From: Dawidia soli
GTDB taxonomy: Bacteria > Bacteroidota > Bacteroidia > Cytophagales > Cyclobacteriaceae
NCBI RefSeq assembly: GCF_018598185.1
Contig: NZ_JAHESC010000015.1
Span: forward strand, 62,001 to 126,000
DNA: 64,000 nucleotides
Reading direction: 5' to 3'
In this document: piece by piece, positions 1-8,805 of the stretch
How positions within the stretch are numbered: the first letter of the stretch is position 1
How the letters are laid out: each line of letters starts with the position of its first letter
The notes under the pieces: generated by a model
What the model was told of the DNA's origin: nothing
Database searches by the model: none
What the model saw: the letters and a program-made list of their open reading frames with translations, nothing else
Position numbers and translations under genes: made by a program

Positions 1-869
1 CCGACGTGTATACCAGCAACCGTTTTGTAACACGCGCCGGTGTACGGGGAGAGTATAATACGCTGACCGACAAGACTTCCGTCGACCCGCGCGTATCCAT
101 GGCCTATAAAACGGGCAAGGTGGGTCAGGTGTCCCTCGCGTATGGCATCTTCCGGCAGACAGCCAATAACACCTGGGTGCGCCTGCAATCCGACCTGGAG
201 GCCGAGAAGGCCGAGCACTACATCCTGAACTACCAGCGCATTACCGGCGGCCGTACCTTGCGCGTGGAAACGTACTACAAGCGCTATCGCGACCTGGTAA
301 AGTATACCGGCACCGCGGACGAGCCGATCCTGTTAAACAATACCGGACATGGCTATGCGCAAGGCGTGGAGCTCTTCTGGCGCGACAATGAAACGGTGCG
401 GGGCGTGGACTATTGGGTGTCATACTCGTATCTCGACACACGGCGCAACTACCTGAACTACCCGGCGTCGTCTATGCCCGCGTTTGCCTCCCGGCACAAC
501 GCTTCGCTGGTGGTGAAATATTTCATCGAGCCCTTAAAAAGCCAGGTGGGTACGACGTATTCGTATACCAGCGGCCGCCCGTATGACAACCCTAACCAGG
601 CGTCGTTCAACAACGGGCGCACGCCGTACTACAGCGACCTGAGCCTGAACTGGAGCTACCTGCCCAAGCCTTACCTGATCGTATACCTCTCGTGCACCAA
701 CGTGCTGGGCCGCGACAATATCTTTGGCTATACCTATAGCGATACCCCCGGCACGGACGGTCTCTACAACAGCCGCCCCGTACGTCAGGCCGCGCCGCGC
801 TTTTTGTTCGTCGGCATCTTCCTCACGCTGTCGAAAGACAGATTGGTCAATCAGCTACCGACGCTTTAA
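1..869 (+). CDS. TonB-dependent receptor, C-terminal part (5' end outside window)
   Basis: The reading frame is open from the first base (codon boundary at base 3), so the gene starts upstream and only about 288 C-terminal residues are here. Alternating Tyr/Trp/Phe-rich strands and short turns (for example VETYYKRYRD, VDYWVSYSYLD, SDLSLNWSYL, then LFVGIFLTLS near the end) are what the outer-membrane beta-barrel of a TonB-dependent receptor looks like. The plug and any N-terminal domain are outside the window, so the ligand cannot be read. It is followed after 28 bases by a TPR protein and then a LytS/LytTR pair on the same strand, which suggests a regulated uptake locus. Family assignment is confident; substrate is unknown. 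Confidence 0.8.
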   Translation, partial: DVYTSNRFVTRAGVRGEYNTLTDKTSVDPRVSMAYKTGKVGQVSLAYGIFRQTANNTWVRLQSDLEAEKAEHYILNYQRITGGRTLRVETYYKRYRDLVKYTGTADEPILLNNTGHGYAQGVELFWRDNETVRGVDYWVSYSYLDTRRNYLNYPASSMPAFASRHNASLVVKYFIEPLKSQVGTTYSYTSGRPYDNPNQASFNNGRTPYYSDLSLNWSYLPKPYLIVYLSCTNVLGRDNIFGYTYSDTPGTDGLYNSRPVRQAAPRFLFVGIFLTLSKDRLVNQLPTL

Positions 870-897
870 TGAATACACCTTTTAATCTATCACGAAT

Positions 898-1548
898 ATG
901 AAACATCTACGTCTTTCACTCCTCGTACTGCTGCTGAGCGGCATCAGCCTTTCCACCATCGCCCAGGGCGATCGTTATACGTCGGCCATGCAGCCGCACA
1001 TCCACACGGTGTATACCGTCGATACGGTGCCGTCGCTGCAAAATGCCGTGAACGCCTTTGAGCGGATCGGCGCGGCCGAAAAGACCCGCTGGGAGCCGCA
1101 CTACTACGCCGCGTTCGGTTGTGTGATGATGATGAACCACGAGCAGGACAAGCTTCAAAAAGACCGCTACCTCGACCAGGCGGAGAAAGCGCTGGCGCAG
1201 GCCACCGCCCTGGTGCCGCAGGAGTCGGAGGTGGTGGCGCTGGAAGGCTTCATCTATATGATGCGCCTGAGCATCGATCCCGCGGCCCGCGGTCAGAAGT
1301 ACGCGGCCCTGGCTTCGCAGACGTTTGGCCGTGCCGTGGCGTTGAACCCCGAAAACCCACGGGCGCTGGCATTGCAGGCGCAGATGCAGTATGGCATGGC
1401 CCAATTCTTTGGCTCGCCTACCACCGAGGCGTGCGCCACCGCGCGTGCCGCTATGGAAAAGTTTGCTACCTTCCGGGCGGTAAGTCCGCTGGCACCCCAG
1501 TGGGGCCAGTCCCTGGCAGAGAAACTGCAGGGCGCCTGCAAAGAATGA
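898..1548 (+). CDS. Exported TPR-like protein of unknown function
   Basis: 216 aa. An N-terminal signal peptide (KHLRLSLLVLLLSGISLSTIAQG, cleavage probably after the Ala-Gln near residue 23) points to the periplasm. The rest is helical, with TPR-like repeats around residues 90-180 (ALAQATALVPQESEVVALEG and FGRAVALNPENPRALALQAQ are the typical A..L.P repeat signature). It lies between a TonB-dependent receptor and a LytS-type sensor kinase; its last codons overlap the kinase start by 4 bases (ATGA). The tight coupling suggests a shared role in sensing or uptake, but no enzymatic motif is visible and the function is not known. Confidence 0.75.
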   Translation: MKHLRLSLLVLLLSGISLSTIAQGDRYTSAMQPHIHTVYTVDTVPSLQNAVNAFERIGAAEKTRWEPHYYAAFGCVMMMNHEQDKLQKDRYLDQAEKALAQATALVPQESEVVALEGFIYMMRLSIDPAARGQKYAALASQTFGRAVALNPENPRALALQAQMQYGMAQFFGSPTTEACATARAAMEKFATFRAVSPLAPQWGQSLAEKLQGACKE

Positions 1549-2558
1549 AGCTGACCCGAAAGATCATACTCTCTGAGTTACGCGACATGGCGATCCTGCT
1601 CGTGGTCGGATTCCTGATGACGTATACCGGCCTGAGCTGCCGCGCGTGCGACATCCACACACAGCGGTTCTGGATCACGGCGTCTTTCACCGGACTCTCC
1701 TGGATCCTGCTGTTCAAAGGAAATTCATACCTGGCAGACGCCGTGTCGCTGAAGCTGTCGTGGTTCAAATACCCGGTGCGGCGCGTCGTGGCCGGCGTAC
1801 TGGTAACGATAGCCTATACGACGCTGGTGATGTACCTGCTCAATGCGTTTTACTTCCTGACGTTCGATATCAAATTCGGGAACAGTGCCCTCTACACCAT
1901 AGCCTTTACGCTGGTCATCTCGCTGGTCATGCACGGGCGGGCGTTTTTGCTCGGCTGGCGCCAGGCGGCGATCGACGCCGAGCGGCTGCAAAAGGAAAAC
2001 ATCGAGGCGCGGTATGAAAACCTGAAGAGCCAGGTCAACCCGCACTTTTTGTTCAATACGCTGAATGTGTTGTCCAACCTGGTGTATGAAGACCAGGACA
2101 AGGCCGTCAAGTTTATCAAGCACCTGGCCGAGGTCTACCGGTATGTGCTCGACACCCATAACCAGGAGGTTGTCACGCTGGAGGAGGAGGAGAAATTCCT
2201 CCATGCCTTTCTGTACCTGCAGCAGATGCGCTTTGGCCATAAGCTGGCTGTAGACATACGGTTGCAGGGTGTGCAGAGTATGGTCCCTCCGTTGGTGTTG
2301 CAGATGCTCTTTGAGAACGCCATGAAACACAACGTGGTCTCCGAAGAAAATCCCCTCACGATCCGGGTATATGCGGAAGACGCGTACCTGGTGGTGGAAA
2401 ACAACTTCCAGCAAAAAATGGTCTTGCCCGAAGAGTCCACGGGGCTGGGCCTGGAAAACATCCGTCATCGCTACGAATTTCTGAGCAAACTGCCCGTGGA
2501 GGTCATTCAAAACGATAAATTTATAGTAAAGCTTCCCATCATCCCGGTAAACGCATGA
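1545..2558 (+). CDS. LytS/YehU-family sensor histidine kinase with an extracytoplasmic CxxC
   Basis: 337 aa from the ATG at 1545, chosen because it overlaps the upstream stop by ATGA; the open frame continues upstream but only as a shadow of the TPR gene. About four membrane helices lie in residues 15-135. The His_kinase motif QVNPHFLFNTLN puts the phospho-acceptor at His167, and an HATPase_c domain with FENAMKHN and GLGLENIRHR follows. Between helices 1 and 2 is C32-x-x-C35-x-x-H38, a possible metal or redox site. The stop overlaps the start of the LytTR regulator (2555), so the two form a classical pair. Signal and targets are inferred only: the neighbouring TonB receptor suggests control of nutrient or metal uptake. 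Confidence 0.9.
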   Translation: MKLTRKIILSELRDMAILLVVGFLMTYTGLSCRACDIHTQRFWITASFTGLSWILLFKGNSYLADAVSLKLSWFKYPVRRVVAGVLVTIAYTTLVMYLLNAFYFLTFDIKFGNSALYTIAFTLVISLVMHGRAFLLGWRQAAIDAERLQKENIEARYENLKSQVNPHFLFNTLNVLSNLVYEDQDKAVKFIKHLAEVYRYVLDTHNQEVVTLEEEEKFLHAFLYLQQMRFGHKLAVDIRLQGVQSMVPPLVLQMLFENAMKHNVVSEENPLTIRVYAEDAYLVVENNFQQKMVLPEESTGLGLENIRHRYEFLSKLPVEVIQNDKFIVKLPIIPVNA

Positions 2559-3316
2559 CGGTATTGATCATTGAAGACGAGCCGCAGGCCGCCCAACGAC
2601 TGGAAACCCTTGTAAAAGGCCTCGAACCCACGGCCGCGGTACTGGACAAGATCGATACGGTCAAACGCGCGGTGGCCTGGCTGACCGACAACCCGCCACC
2701 GGATCTGATCTTTATGGACATCCAGCTGGCGGACGGCATCAGCTTTATGATCTTCGACCAGGTGTCCGTCAAGTCGCCGGTGATCTTTACCACCGCCTAC
2801 GACGCGTACGCATTAAAAGCCTTTAAGGTCAATAGCATCGACTATATTCTCAAGCCGGTAGACAAAGACGAGCTGGGGGCGGCGTTGACCAAGTTCCGGG
2901 GCCTGACCCGGAGCGAACCGGATACACGCCACATGCTGGCCAATCTCTCACAGACCATTCAGGGGCTGACCAAAAAGCACAAGACGCGGTTTGTGATCAA
3001 GGTAGGAGAGCACCTGCGCACGGTGGAGGTAGACACCATTCTTTATTTCTATAGCCAGGACAAAACCACCTTCTGCTGCACGACAGACAACCGCAGCCAC
3101 ATCCTGGACTACACGTTGGAGCAGGTAGAGGAACTGTTGGATCCGGCGCGGTTCTTTCGCATCAGCCGGAAATACCTGGTGGCGGCGCCCGCCATTCAGG
3201 ACATTATCAGCTATACCAATAGCCGGCTGCGGCTGGTATTAAAGGGATCGCAGGATAACGATATTATCGTGGCCCGGGAACGCGTACAAGAGTTCAAGGA
3301 CTGGCTGGACCGTTAG
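2555..3316 (+). CDS. LytTR-family response regulator
   Basis: 253 aa. The receiver domain (residues 1-120) has the acidic pocket E7-D8, phospho-acceptor Asp55 in LIFMDIQLADG, and the conserved Lys in DYILKPV. A LytTR DNA-binding domain follows (about 150-250; ILYFYSQDKTTFCCT...FRISRKYLV is typical). It is translationally coupled (ATGA) to the LytS-type kinase upstream and is its obvious partner. LytTR regulators bind pairs of short direct repeats upstream of targets; the likely target promoter (that of the TonB receptor) is outside the window, so no site is proposed. Confidence 0.92.
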   Translation: MTVLIIEDEPQAAQRLETLVKGLEPTAAVLDKIDTVKRAVAWLTDNPPPDLIFMDIQLADGISFMIFDQVSVKSPVIFTTAYDAYALKAFKVNSIDYILKPVDKDELGAALTKFRGLTRSEPDTRHMLANLSQTIQGLTKKHKTRFVIKVGEHLRTVEVDTILYFYSQDKTTFCCTTDNRSHILDYTLEQVEELLDPARFFRISRKYLVAAPAIQDIISYTNSRLRLVLKGSQDNDIIVARERVQEFKDWLDR

Positions 3317-3327
3317 TAAGGTGACTG

Positions 3328-3732
3328 TCAGGCTTTCACGATCAGCATTTTCAGCTCTTCAATGTCCTTTTGCTTGAGGGGCTTGGTAATGAACTGGATG
3401 ACATTGTCGTACGAGAAGGCCTCTTCGCGGTCTTTCAGGTTGTTGGAGCTTGTCAGAACAACGATCCTGGACTTGGAGCGAACCGCCTGGGGAAGGTCGG
3501 AAAACGTCTTCAGGAAGGCAAAACCGTCGGTTTCGGGCATGTTCAGGTCCAGGAAGATGATGTCAGGCGCCGTGTCCTCGGTCAGGCCGCGCAGCCAGTC
3601 GAGGGCATCGTCGGCCGATTTATAAAGTACGAGTTGATTGGAGAAATTGTAAACTTCCAGAAATCTACGTTGGATGAACAGGTCTATGTCACTGTCATCG
3701 ATCAACACTGTTTTATCAACAAGTCTTGCCAT
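3328..3732 (-). CDS. Single-domain (CheY-like) response regulator
   Basis: 134 aa, one receiver domain and nothing else: acidic pair D12-D13, phospho-acceptor Asp62 in IIFLDLNMPETDG, Thr/Ser in VVLTSSN and Lys in FITKPL. Proteins of this kind act by protein-protein contact or in phosphorelays. No kinase is next to it on its own strand; it converges tail-to-tail with the LytTR regulator, only 11 bases away. The bases between it and the lipoprotein at 3875 form a divergent promoter region. Output partner unknown. Confidence 0.88.
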   Translation of the reverse strand: MARLVDKTVLIDDSDIDLFIQRRFLEVYNFSNQLVLYKSADDALDWLRGLTEDTAPDIIFLDLNMPETDGFAFLKTFSDLPQAVRSKSRIVVLTSSNNLKDREEAFSYDNVIQFITKPLKQKDIEELKMLIVKA

Positions 3733-3874
3733 AACATCTTTTTCGAGGGTGCATCACTAAACTTACAAAAAAGTAACCGAAGGCGGAAAAAATCCCCCGA
3801 ATTTGTAATCGGTCCGTTTTAAAGGATTGAAAAATGTATTAAACTTGAAACTCTAAAAACCTAAGCTTCTGTGT

Positions 3875-4762
3875 ATGAAATTAAAACGACTGATTTTCTT
3901 CTGTTTGAGCGGGGCGTTGGCGGTCACGCTGGCATCCTGCGGTGGTTCTTCCGATAAAAATAAGAATGCTGACGAGTTTACGGCTTCGGAAGACAGCCTG
4001 AAAGAGCAGATTGAAGAAGTAGTCTACAATATACCTTCTCCTTCTGAAATTCCCTACCTGCTCCAGGCTACCGGCGCAGAATTTAACGAGTCGCTGCTGA
4101 ATCCGCGCACCAAGGTAGATCAGTACGCTGCCCGCACCGACAAAGCAGCCCTCAACCTGGGGGTATATGCCGCAGATATCGGTTACCTGACGTCGTATGA
4201 CAAAACCCAGGAAGCGATCGATTACCTGGGCGCCTGCAAGACACTGGCCGACAACCTGGGCATTATCGGTTCTTTCGATACCGAGATCCTGAAGAAGTTC
4301 GAAGCCAACATCTCGAACAAAGATTCCCTGACACACCTGCTGGATAAGTCTATCAAAAAGACCGAAATCTTCCTGAAAGACGACAGCCGCAATAAACTTT
4401 CGTCGTTGATCGTAGCGGGTAGCTTTATCGAAGGCCTGCACATCTCTACCGGCCTGATCAAGACCTATCCCAAGAACCTGCTGCCCACCGACCAGCGTGT
4501 ACAGGTCCTGACCCCACTTACCCGCGTGGTGCTGGAACAAAAGAAATCCGTCGGCGAGCTGCTGAAGATGCTCCAGACCGTAGAGCAAACAGAGCCCGTA
4601 ACGACCATGGTAGCGGACCTGACCGCCCTCGAAAAGGCCTATGCAGCCCTGAACATCGAGGAGCAGATCAAAGAGAACCGCGGTGACCTGATCCTGTCTG
4701 ACAAGAACCTGGTAGAAATTACCTCGATCGTAGAAAAGCTCAGAAAGAACGTCACCGAATAA
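3875..4762 (+). CDS. Putative lipoprotein of unknown function
   Basis: 295 aa. A signal peptide with lipobox LASC (Cys22) followed by GGSSDKNKN predicts a lipid-anchored protein in the inner or outer membrane. The mature part is rich in charged alpha-helix, without repeats or an enzymatic motif that can be recognised. It stands alone: it is divergent from the single-domain regulator and closed by a strong terminator 28 bases past the stop. Codon use and base composition resemble the neighbours. Similar hypothetical lipoproteins are common in Bacteroidota; function not known. Confidence 0.75.
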   Translation: MKLKRLIFFCLSGALAVTLASCGGSSDKNKNADEFTASEDSLKEQIEEVVYNIPSPSEIPYLLQATGAEFNESLLNPRTKVDQYAARTDKAALNLGVYAADIGYLTSYDKTQEAIDYLGACKTLADNLGIIGSFDTEILKKFEANISNKDSLTHLLDKSIKKTEIFLKDDSRNKLSSLIVAGSFIEGLHISTGLIKTYPKNLLPTDQRVQVLTPLTRVVLEQKKSVGELLKMLQTVEQTEPVTTMVADLTALEKAYAALNIEEQIKENRGDLILSDKNLVEITSIVEKLRKNVTE

Positions 4763-4790
4763 GCTTGGTACACATAGCGTAATGAATACA

Positions 4791-4818
4791 AAGAGGACTG
4801 GCCGACACCAGTCCTCTT
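4791..4818. terminator. Intrinsic terminator after the lipoprotein gene
   Basis: Perfect 11-bp stem AAGAGGACTGG / CCAGTCCTCTT with a 6-base loop, followed by CTCTTTG. The A-rich left edge and T-rich right edge mean it could work in both directions. Confidence 0.8.
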
Positions 4819-4866
4819 CTCTTTGCAGCACATCTTTAACTATCTTCGCGTACCGAACGTAAGTGT

Positions 4867-7800
4867 ATGAGCGAACCTTTACTGAAAGCCATTCTCCGGC
4901 TGTTTGCCGTTGTAGCCAAAGAAGACGATGTTACGCACCAGGAGCGGGAGCACATCCGCACATTTATAGAAGACCACGTCAGCCGCGCGGCCGTAGCCCG
5001 GTACCTGGCGTTGTTCGATGAATACGTTCAGGCCATGCCGGCCCAAACGGGTGACCTACAGGCCACCCTGCAGCGCGTACAGGCATTGTGCACCGAGGTG
5101 AGCGCCGAGCTCACTCAAAAACAGAAGGTGGTGATCCTGCTGGAGCTCATCAACATCGTGCAGGCGGACGGTGCCATTTCGGCACGCGAAGAAGAGCTGG
5201 TACAAGCGATCGGCACGGCCTTTAAAGTATCGCCCGCGTCGGTCGATGCCATCAAGACTTTTGTGCTGGGCAACGAATCGCGCCAGCTGGACCACGATCA
5301 CATCCTGGTGATCGATGCTTCCACGCAGGGCTCCTTCCGGCAGGCACATCACCTATACCGCCCGGCGCTCAACGGGTTCGTGGCGGTTGTATACATCGAG
5401 CAGGTCGAGATCTACTTCATACGCTACCTCGGCCAGACCGACGTATACCTCAACGGTGTGCCCGTTAAAAGCGGCAAGATCGCCGTGCTCGCCGTCGGCA
5501 GCATGCTGCGATGGGACAAAGACGAGCCGGTATATTATGGCGACCTGCTGAACCGCTTCAAGAAATTCAGCGATTACCCGCGGCTGTCGTTCGAGGGTAA
5601 GGCCCTGACCTATAAATTCAGGAACGGCCGCCTGGGGTTGCGCGAGGTGAACGTCAGCGAAGAGTCCGGCAACCTGGTAGCCCTGATGGGCGCCAGCGGC
5701 GCGGGCAAGTCCACGTTGCTGCACGTGCTCAACGGTTCGGAAAAACCTTCGGGGGGGCAGGTACTGATCAACGGCATCGATATACACCGCGCGCCGCAAC
5801 AGGTGGAAGGTGTGATCGGCTTCGTGCCGCAGGACGACCTGCTGATCGAAGACCTGACCGTATACCAAAACCTGTACTATGCCGCTAAGCTGTGCTTTAG
5901 CACCAAGCCCGAAGCGGAGATCGACGCGCTGGTGCTGCGGGTGCTCGAAGACCTGGGCCTCGAGCAAACCAAAGACCTGAAGGTAGGCTCGCCGTTGCAC
6001 AAGACCATCAGCGGAGGCCAGCGCAAGCGCCTGAACATCGGCCTGGAGCTGTTGCGCGAGCCGGCCGTACTCTTCTGCGACGAGCCGACCAGCGGACTGT
6101 CGTCGCGTGATTCCGAAAACATCATCGACCTGCTCAAGGAGCTTTCGCTCAAAGGCAAGCTGGTATTTGCGGTGATCCACCAGCCCTCGTCCGACATCTT
6201 CAAGATGTTCGACAAACTGCTGATACTCGACACCGGCGGCTACCAGATCTATTACGGCAACCCGGTGGACGCCGTGGTATATTTCAAACGCAGCATCAGT
6301 CTGGTCAACAGCGACGAAGGCGAGTGCCATTCGTGCGGTAACGTAAACCCCGAGCAGATCTTCAATATTATCGAAACGAAGGTCATCAACGACTACGGGC
6401 ATTTCACCAACGAGCGCAAGATCACCGCCGAACAGTGGAACACCGTTTTCAAACAGAACTACCGGCCCTTTACCGTCGAGACTTCCCGCGAAGTACCGCA
6501 CTCGACGTTGAACATCCCGACGCGGCTGAAACAGACACACCTGTTCTCCTTGCGCGACCTGCAAGCCAAACTGCACAATACGCAGTACCTCGTCATCAAC
6601 CTGCTGGAAGCACCGTTGCTGGCGTTCATCCTCGCGTTCATCGTTCGGTATTATAATCTCGACGATACCTCCCTGGCCGGCTATGTATTCGGCAAGAACC
6701 TGAACATCCCGGCGTACCTCTTTATGAGTGTGATCGTGGCGCTGTTCATGGGCCTCACGGTGAGCGCGGAAGAGATCATCCGCGACCGCAAGATCCTGAA
6801 GCGCGAAGCCTTTCTGCACCTGAGCCGCAGCAGCTATATCCTTTCGAAGATCTCGATCCTGTTTATGCTGTCGGCCATCCAGACCTGTATGTTCGTGCTG
6901 GTAGGGAACTATATCCTGGAGATCAAGGGCATGTTCCTCAATCACTGGCTGATCCTCTTTACCACGTCTTGCTTTGCCAACCTGCTGGGGTTGAATATCT
7001 CTTCGGGTTTCAATTCGGCCGTGACGATCTATATCCTTATTCCGCTGTTGCTCATACCGCAGTTGATCCTGAGCGGGGTGGTGGTAAAATTCGACAAGCT
7101 CAATCCCACTATCGGCAACACGGCCGGCGTGCCGTTCGTCGGAGACCTGATGGCCTCCCGTTGGGCCTTTGAGGCGGCCATGGTCACGCAGTTTAAAGAC
7201 AACGCGTTCGAGCAAGAATTCTTTCTGTACGACAAGGTCATGGCGGCGGCTGACTATAAAAAGGTGTATTACCTGCCGGAGCTGGAAACACGGCTGCAGT
7301 ATGCGCTTAACAACTTCGGATCGAAAGACGAAGCGGTACGCGCCCGTCTGACGTCCGACCTGGCGTTGATCCGCCACGAGATCGATAAGGAACTGGCTGT
7401 GGCCGGACAGACGCTTCGGGCGGCAGCGGGCCTGGCGGTGGGTAAGTTCGACTCGGCCACCTACGCCGAGGTATCGCGCTTTATCGACGCCCGCAAGCAC
7501 TACTATATAAAACGCTACAACCTGGCCGACGGCAAACGCGAGCAGCTCGTCAAGCAGTATACCGACACGCCGGCGAAGGACGCCGCGTTCAGCGCCTTCC
7601 GCGAAGCGTATCACAACGATGCCATTACCGACCTGGTGAAGAACATTTCAGAAGGCCACCGCATCGTAGCCGTGGAGGGTAAGCTGGTGCAGAAGATCTT
7701 CCCGATCTACAAAGATCCGGATCCCGCGCATAAGATCGACTTTGATGCACAATTTTACATGCCGGCGAAACACTTCCTCGGCCGGAACATTGATACCTTG

Positions 7801-7926
7801 TATTTTAACATGGGTGTAGTCTGGTCCATGAGTTTGGTATTGGCGCTGACGCTGTACTTCGACGTGCTGCGCCGCATCATCGAAGGGCTGGGCAACCTGT
7901 CGAATCCTTTGTATAAGAAACCGTAA
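4867..7926 (+). CDS. TerB-domain / ABC-ATPase / ABC-2-type permease fusion protein
   Basis: 1019 aa. Residues 1-130 look like a TerB-type helical domain (KEDDVTHQE and VQADGAISAREEELV acidic motifs). Residues about 140-235 resemble an FHA-like beta domain (DVYLNGVPVKSGKIAVLAVGSMLRW). An ABCG-like ATPase follows, with Walker A GASGAGKST (about 275), Q-loop VPQDD, signature SGGQRKR (about 381), Walker B VLFCDEPTSG and the His switch. A Cys-x-x-Cys (CHSCGNVNPEQIF) follows, and then at least six membrane helices from about 578 on, with a long soluble segment before the last helix (about 780-970). The ATPase and permease are in one chain, so a homodimer would make a full transporter. Substrate unknown. 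TATCTTCG at 4841-4848 is a one-mismatch -7 box. Confidence 0.85.
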   Translation: MSEPLLKAILRLFAVVAKEDDVTHQEREHIRTFIEDHVSRAAVARYLALFDEYVQAMPAQTGDLQATLQRVQALCTEVSAELTQKQKVVILLELINIVQADGAISAREEELVQAIGTAFKVSPASVDAIKTFVLGNESRQLDHDHILVIDASTQGSFRQAHHLYRPALNGFVAVVYIEQVEIYFIRYLGQTDVYLNGVPVKSGKIAVLAVGSMLRWDKDEPVYYGDLLNRFKKFSDYPRLSFEGKALTYKFRNGRLGLREVNVSEESGNLVALMGASGAGKSTLLHVLNGSEKPSGGQVLINGIDIHRAPQQVEGVIGFVPQDDLLIEDLTVYQNLYYAAKLCFSTKPEAEIDALVLRVLEDLGLEQTKDLKVGSPLHKTISGGQRKRLNIGLELLREPAVLFCDEPTSGLSSRDSENIIDLLKELSLKGKLVFAVIHQPSSDIFKMFDKLLILDTGGYQIYYGNPVDAVVYFKRSISLVNSDEGECHSCGNVNPEQIFNIIETKVINDYGHFTNERKITAEQWNTVFKQNYRPFTVETSREVPHSTLNIPTRLKQTHLFSLRDLQAKLHNTQYLVINLLEAPLLAFILAFIVRYYNLDDTSLAGYVFGKNLNIPAYLFMSVIVALFMGLTVSAEEIIRDRKILKREAFLHLSRSSYILSKISILFMLSAIQTCMFVLVGNYILEIKGMFLNHWLILFTTSCFANLLGLNISSGFNSAVTIYILIPLLLIPQLILSGVVVKFDKLNPTIGNTAGVPFVGDLMASRWAFEAAMVTQFKDNAFEQEFFLYDKVMAAADYKKVYYLPELETRLQYALNNFGSKDEAVRARLTSDLALIRHEIDKELAVAGQTLRAAAGLAVGKFDSATYAEVSRFIDARKHYYIKRYNLADGKREQLVKQYTDTPAKDAAFSAFREAYHNDAITDLVKNISEGHRIVAVEGKLVQKIFPIYKDPDPAHKIDFDAQFYMPAKHFLGRNIDTLYFNMGVVWSMSLVLALTLYFDVLRRIIEGLGNLSNPLYKKP

Positions 7927-7941
7927 TATTATCAGCCGGCT

Positions 7942-8709
7942 ATGTTCTTCATTCTGTCCAAGACCCTGAGCTACCTGGTCATGCCGTTGACCATCGTCTT
8001 TATGCTGTTGGTGCTGGCCTTGGTGCTGCGCAACGCCCGGTGGAAAAAGATCTCGTTGTGGACGGGCATTGGGCTGTTATACCTGTTCTGCAACAGTTTC
8101 CTGGCAAACGAAGCCATGCACGCCTGGGAGATTGAAACCGTGCCCTATGTCGAAATGCGCCCGCACGAGCTCGGCATTGTGCTGACCGGGGCGACCATTC
8201 CCTTTCGCACCCCCAACGACCGGGTATACTTTCAGCGCGGTGCAGACCGCGTAACCCATACCGTGCAGTTGTATAAGTTGAAACTGATCAAAAAGATCCT
8301 GATCAGCGGAGGCAGCGGTATGTTGCTGCACGAAGAGGAGCCGGAAGCCAATAAGTTCAGGAAAGCGATGATGCTGATGGGGGTGGATTCGGCCGATATC
8401 CTGATCGAGAACGAAACCCGTAACACGGCGGAGTCGGCCCAGGAGGTTGTCAAATTGCTCGACTCCCTGCAGTACCGCCCGGAAGACTGCCTGCTGATCA
8501 CGTCGGCCTTTCACATGCGCCGCTCGCTGGCGTGCTACCGCAAGGTAGGCCTAGCGTTGGAGCCGTTCTCCACAGACTTCTATTCGCATCCCGAAAAATA
8601 TTACCTGGATGCTTACCTGCTGCCCAAGCTCGAAGCGCTCATAATCTGGCACAAGCTCTTTAAAGAGTGGGTGGGCCTGGCGGCATATAAGGCCGCGGGG
8701 TATGTATAG
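7942..8709 (+). CDS. YdcF/ElyC/SanA-family (DUF218) membrane protein
   Basis: 255 aa. Two N-terminal membrane helices (LVMPLTIVFMLLVLALVL and ISLWTGIGLLYLFCNSFL) are followed by a DUF218 domain with GIVLTGATIP, ILISGGSG, NTAESAQEVV and LLITSAFHMRRSLACYRK. Relatives (ElyC, SanA, YdcF) are linked to envelope integrity and lipid-carrier metabolism, but the chemistry is poorly defined. It starts 15 bases after the ABC fusion gene, so the two are probably one transcript; the pair may serve the envelope. Typical length for the family. Confidence 0.85.
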   Translation: MFFILSKTLSYLVMPLTIVFMLLVLALVLRNARWKKISLWTGIGLLYLFCNSFLANEAMHAWEIETVPYVEMRPHELGIVLTGATIPFRTPNDRVYFQRGADRVTHTVQLYKLKLIKKILISGGSGMLLHEEEPEANKFRKAMMLMGVDSADILIENETRNTAESAQEVVKLLDSLQYRPEDCLLITSAFHMRRSLACYRKVGLALEPFSTDFYSHPEKYYLDAYLLPKLEALIIWHKLFKEWVGLAAYKAAGYV

Positions 8710-8755
8710 GGGCGCCCTATTGAGGCGTGTCGGGAGGTGAACGGTTCACAAATAA

Positions 8756-8786
8756 AAAGAGACCGTCCTGTGCGAACGGTCTCTTT
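8756..8786. terminator. Bidirectional terminator between convergent genes
   Basis: Perfect 11-bp stem AAAGAGACCGT / ACGGTCTCTTT with a 9-base loop. It lies between the plus-strand YdcF gene and the minus-strand SGNH lipoprotein, with A and T runs on the outer sides, so it can stop both transcripts. Confidence 0.85.
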
Positions 8787-8805
8787 CATGATAGGCAATA
8801 TTTCT

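Noticed and set aside
1119-1544. 5' extension of the LytS-type kinase
   Set aside because: Overlaps the TPR gene in another frame and is Arg/Gly-rich; the ATGA overlap at 1545 is the natural start.
5353-7614. 753-codon open frame on the minus strand opposite the ABC fusion gene
   Set aside because: Shadow of a GC-rich gene: no domain motif, and the plus strand carries Walker A, signature and Walker B.
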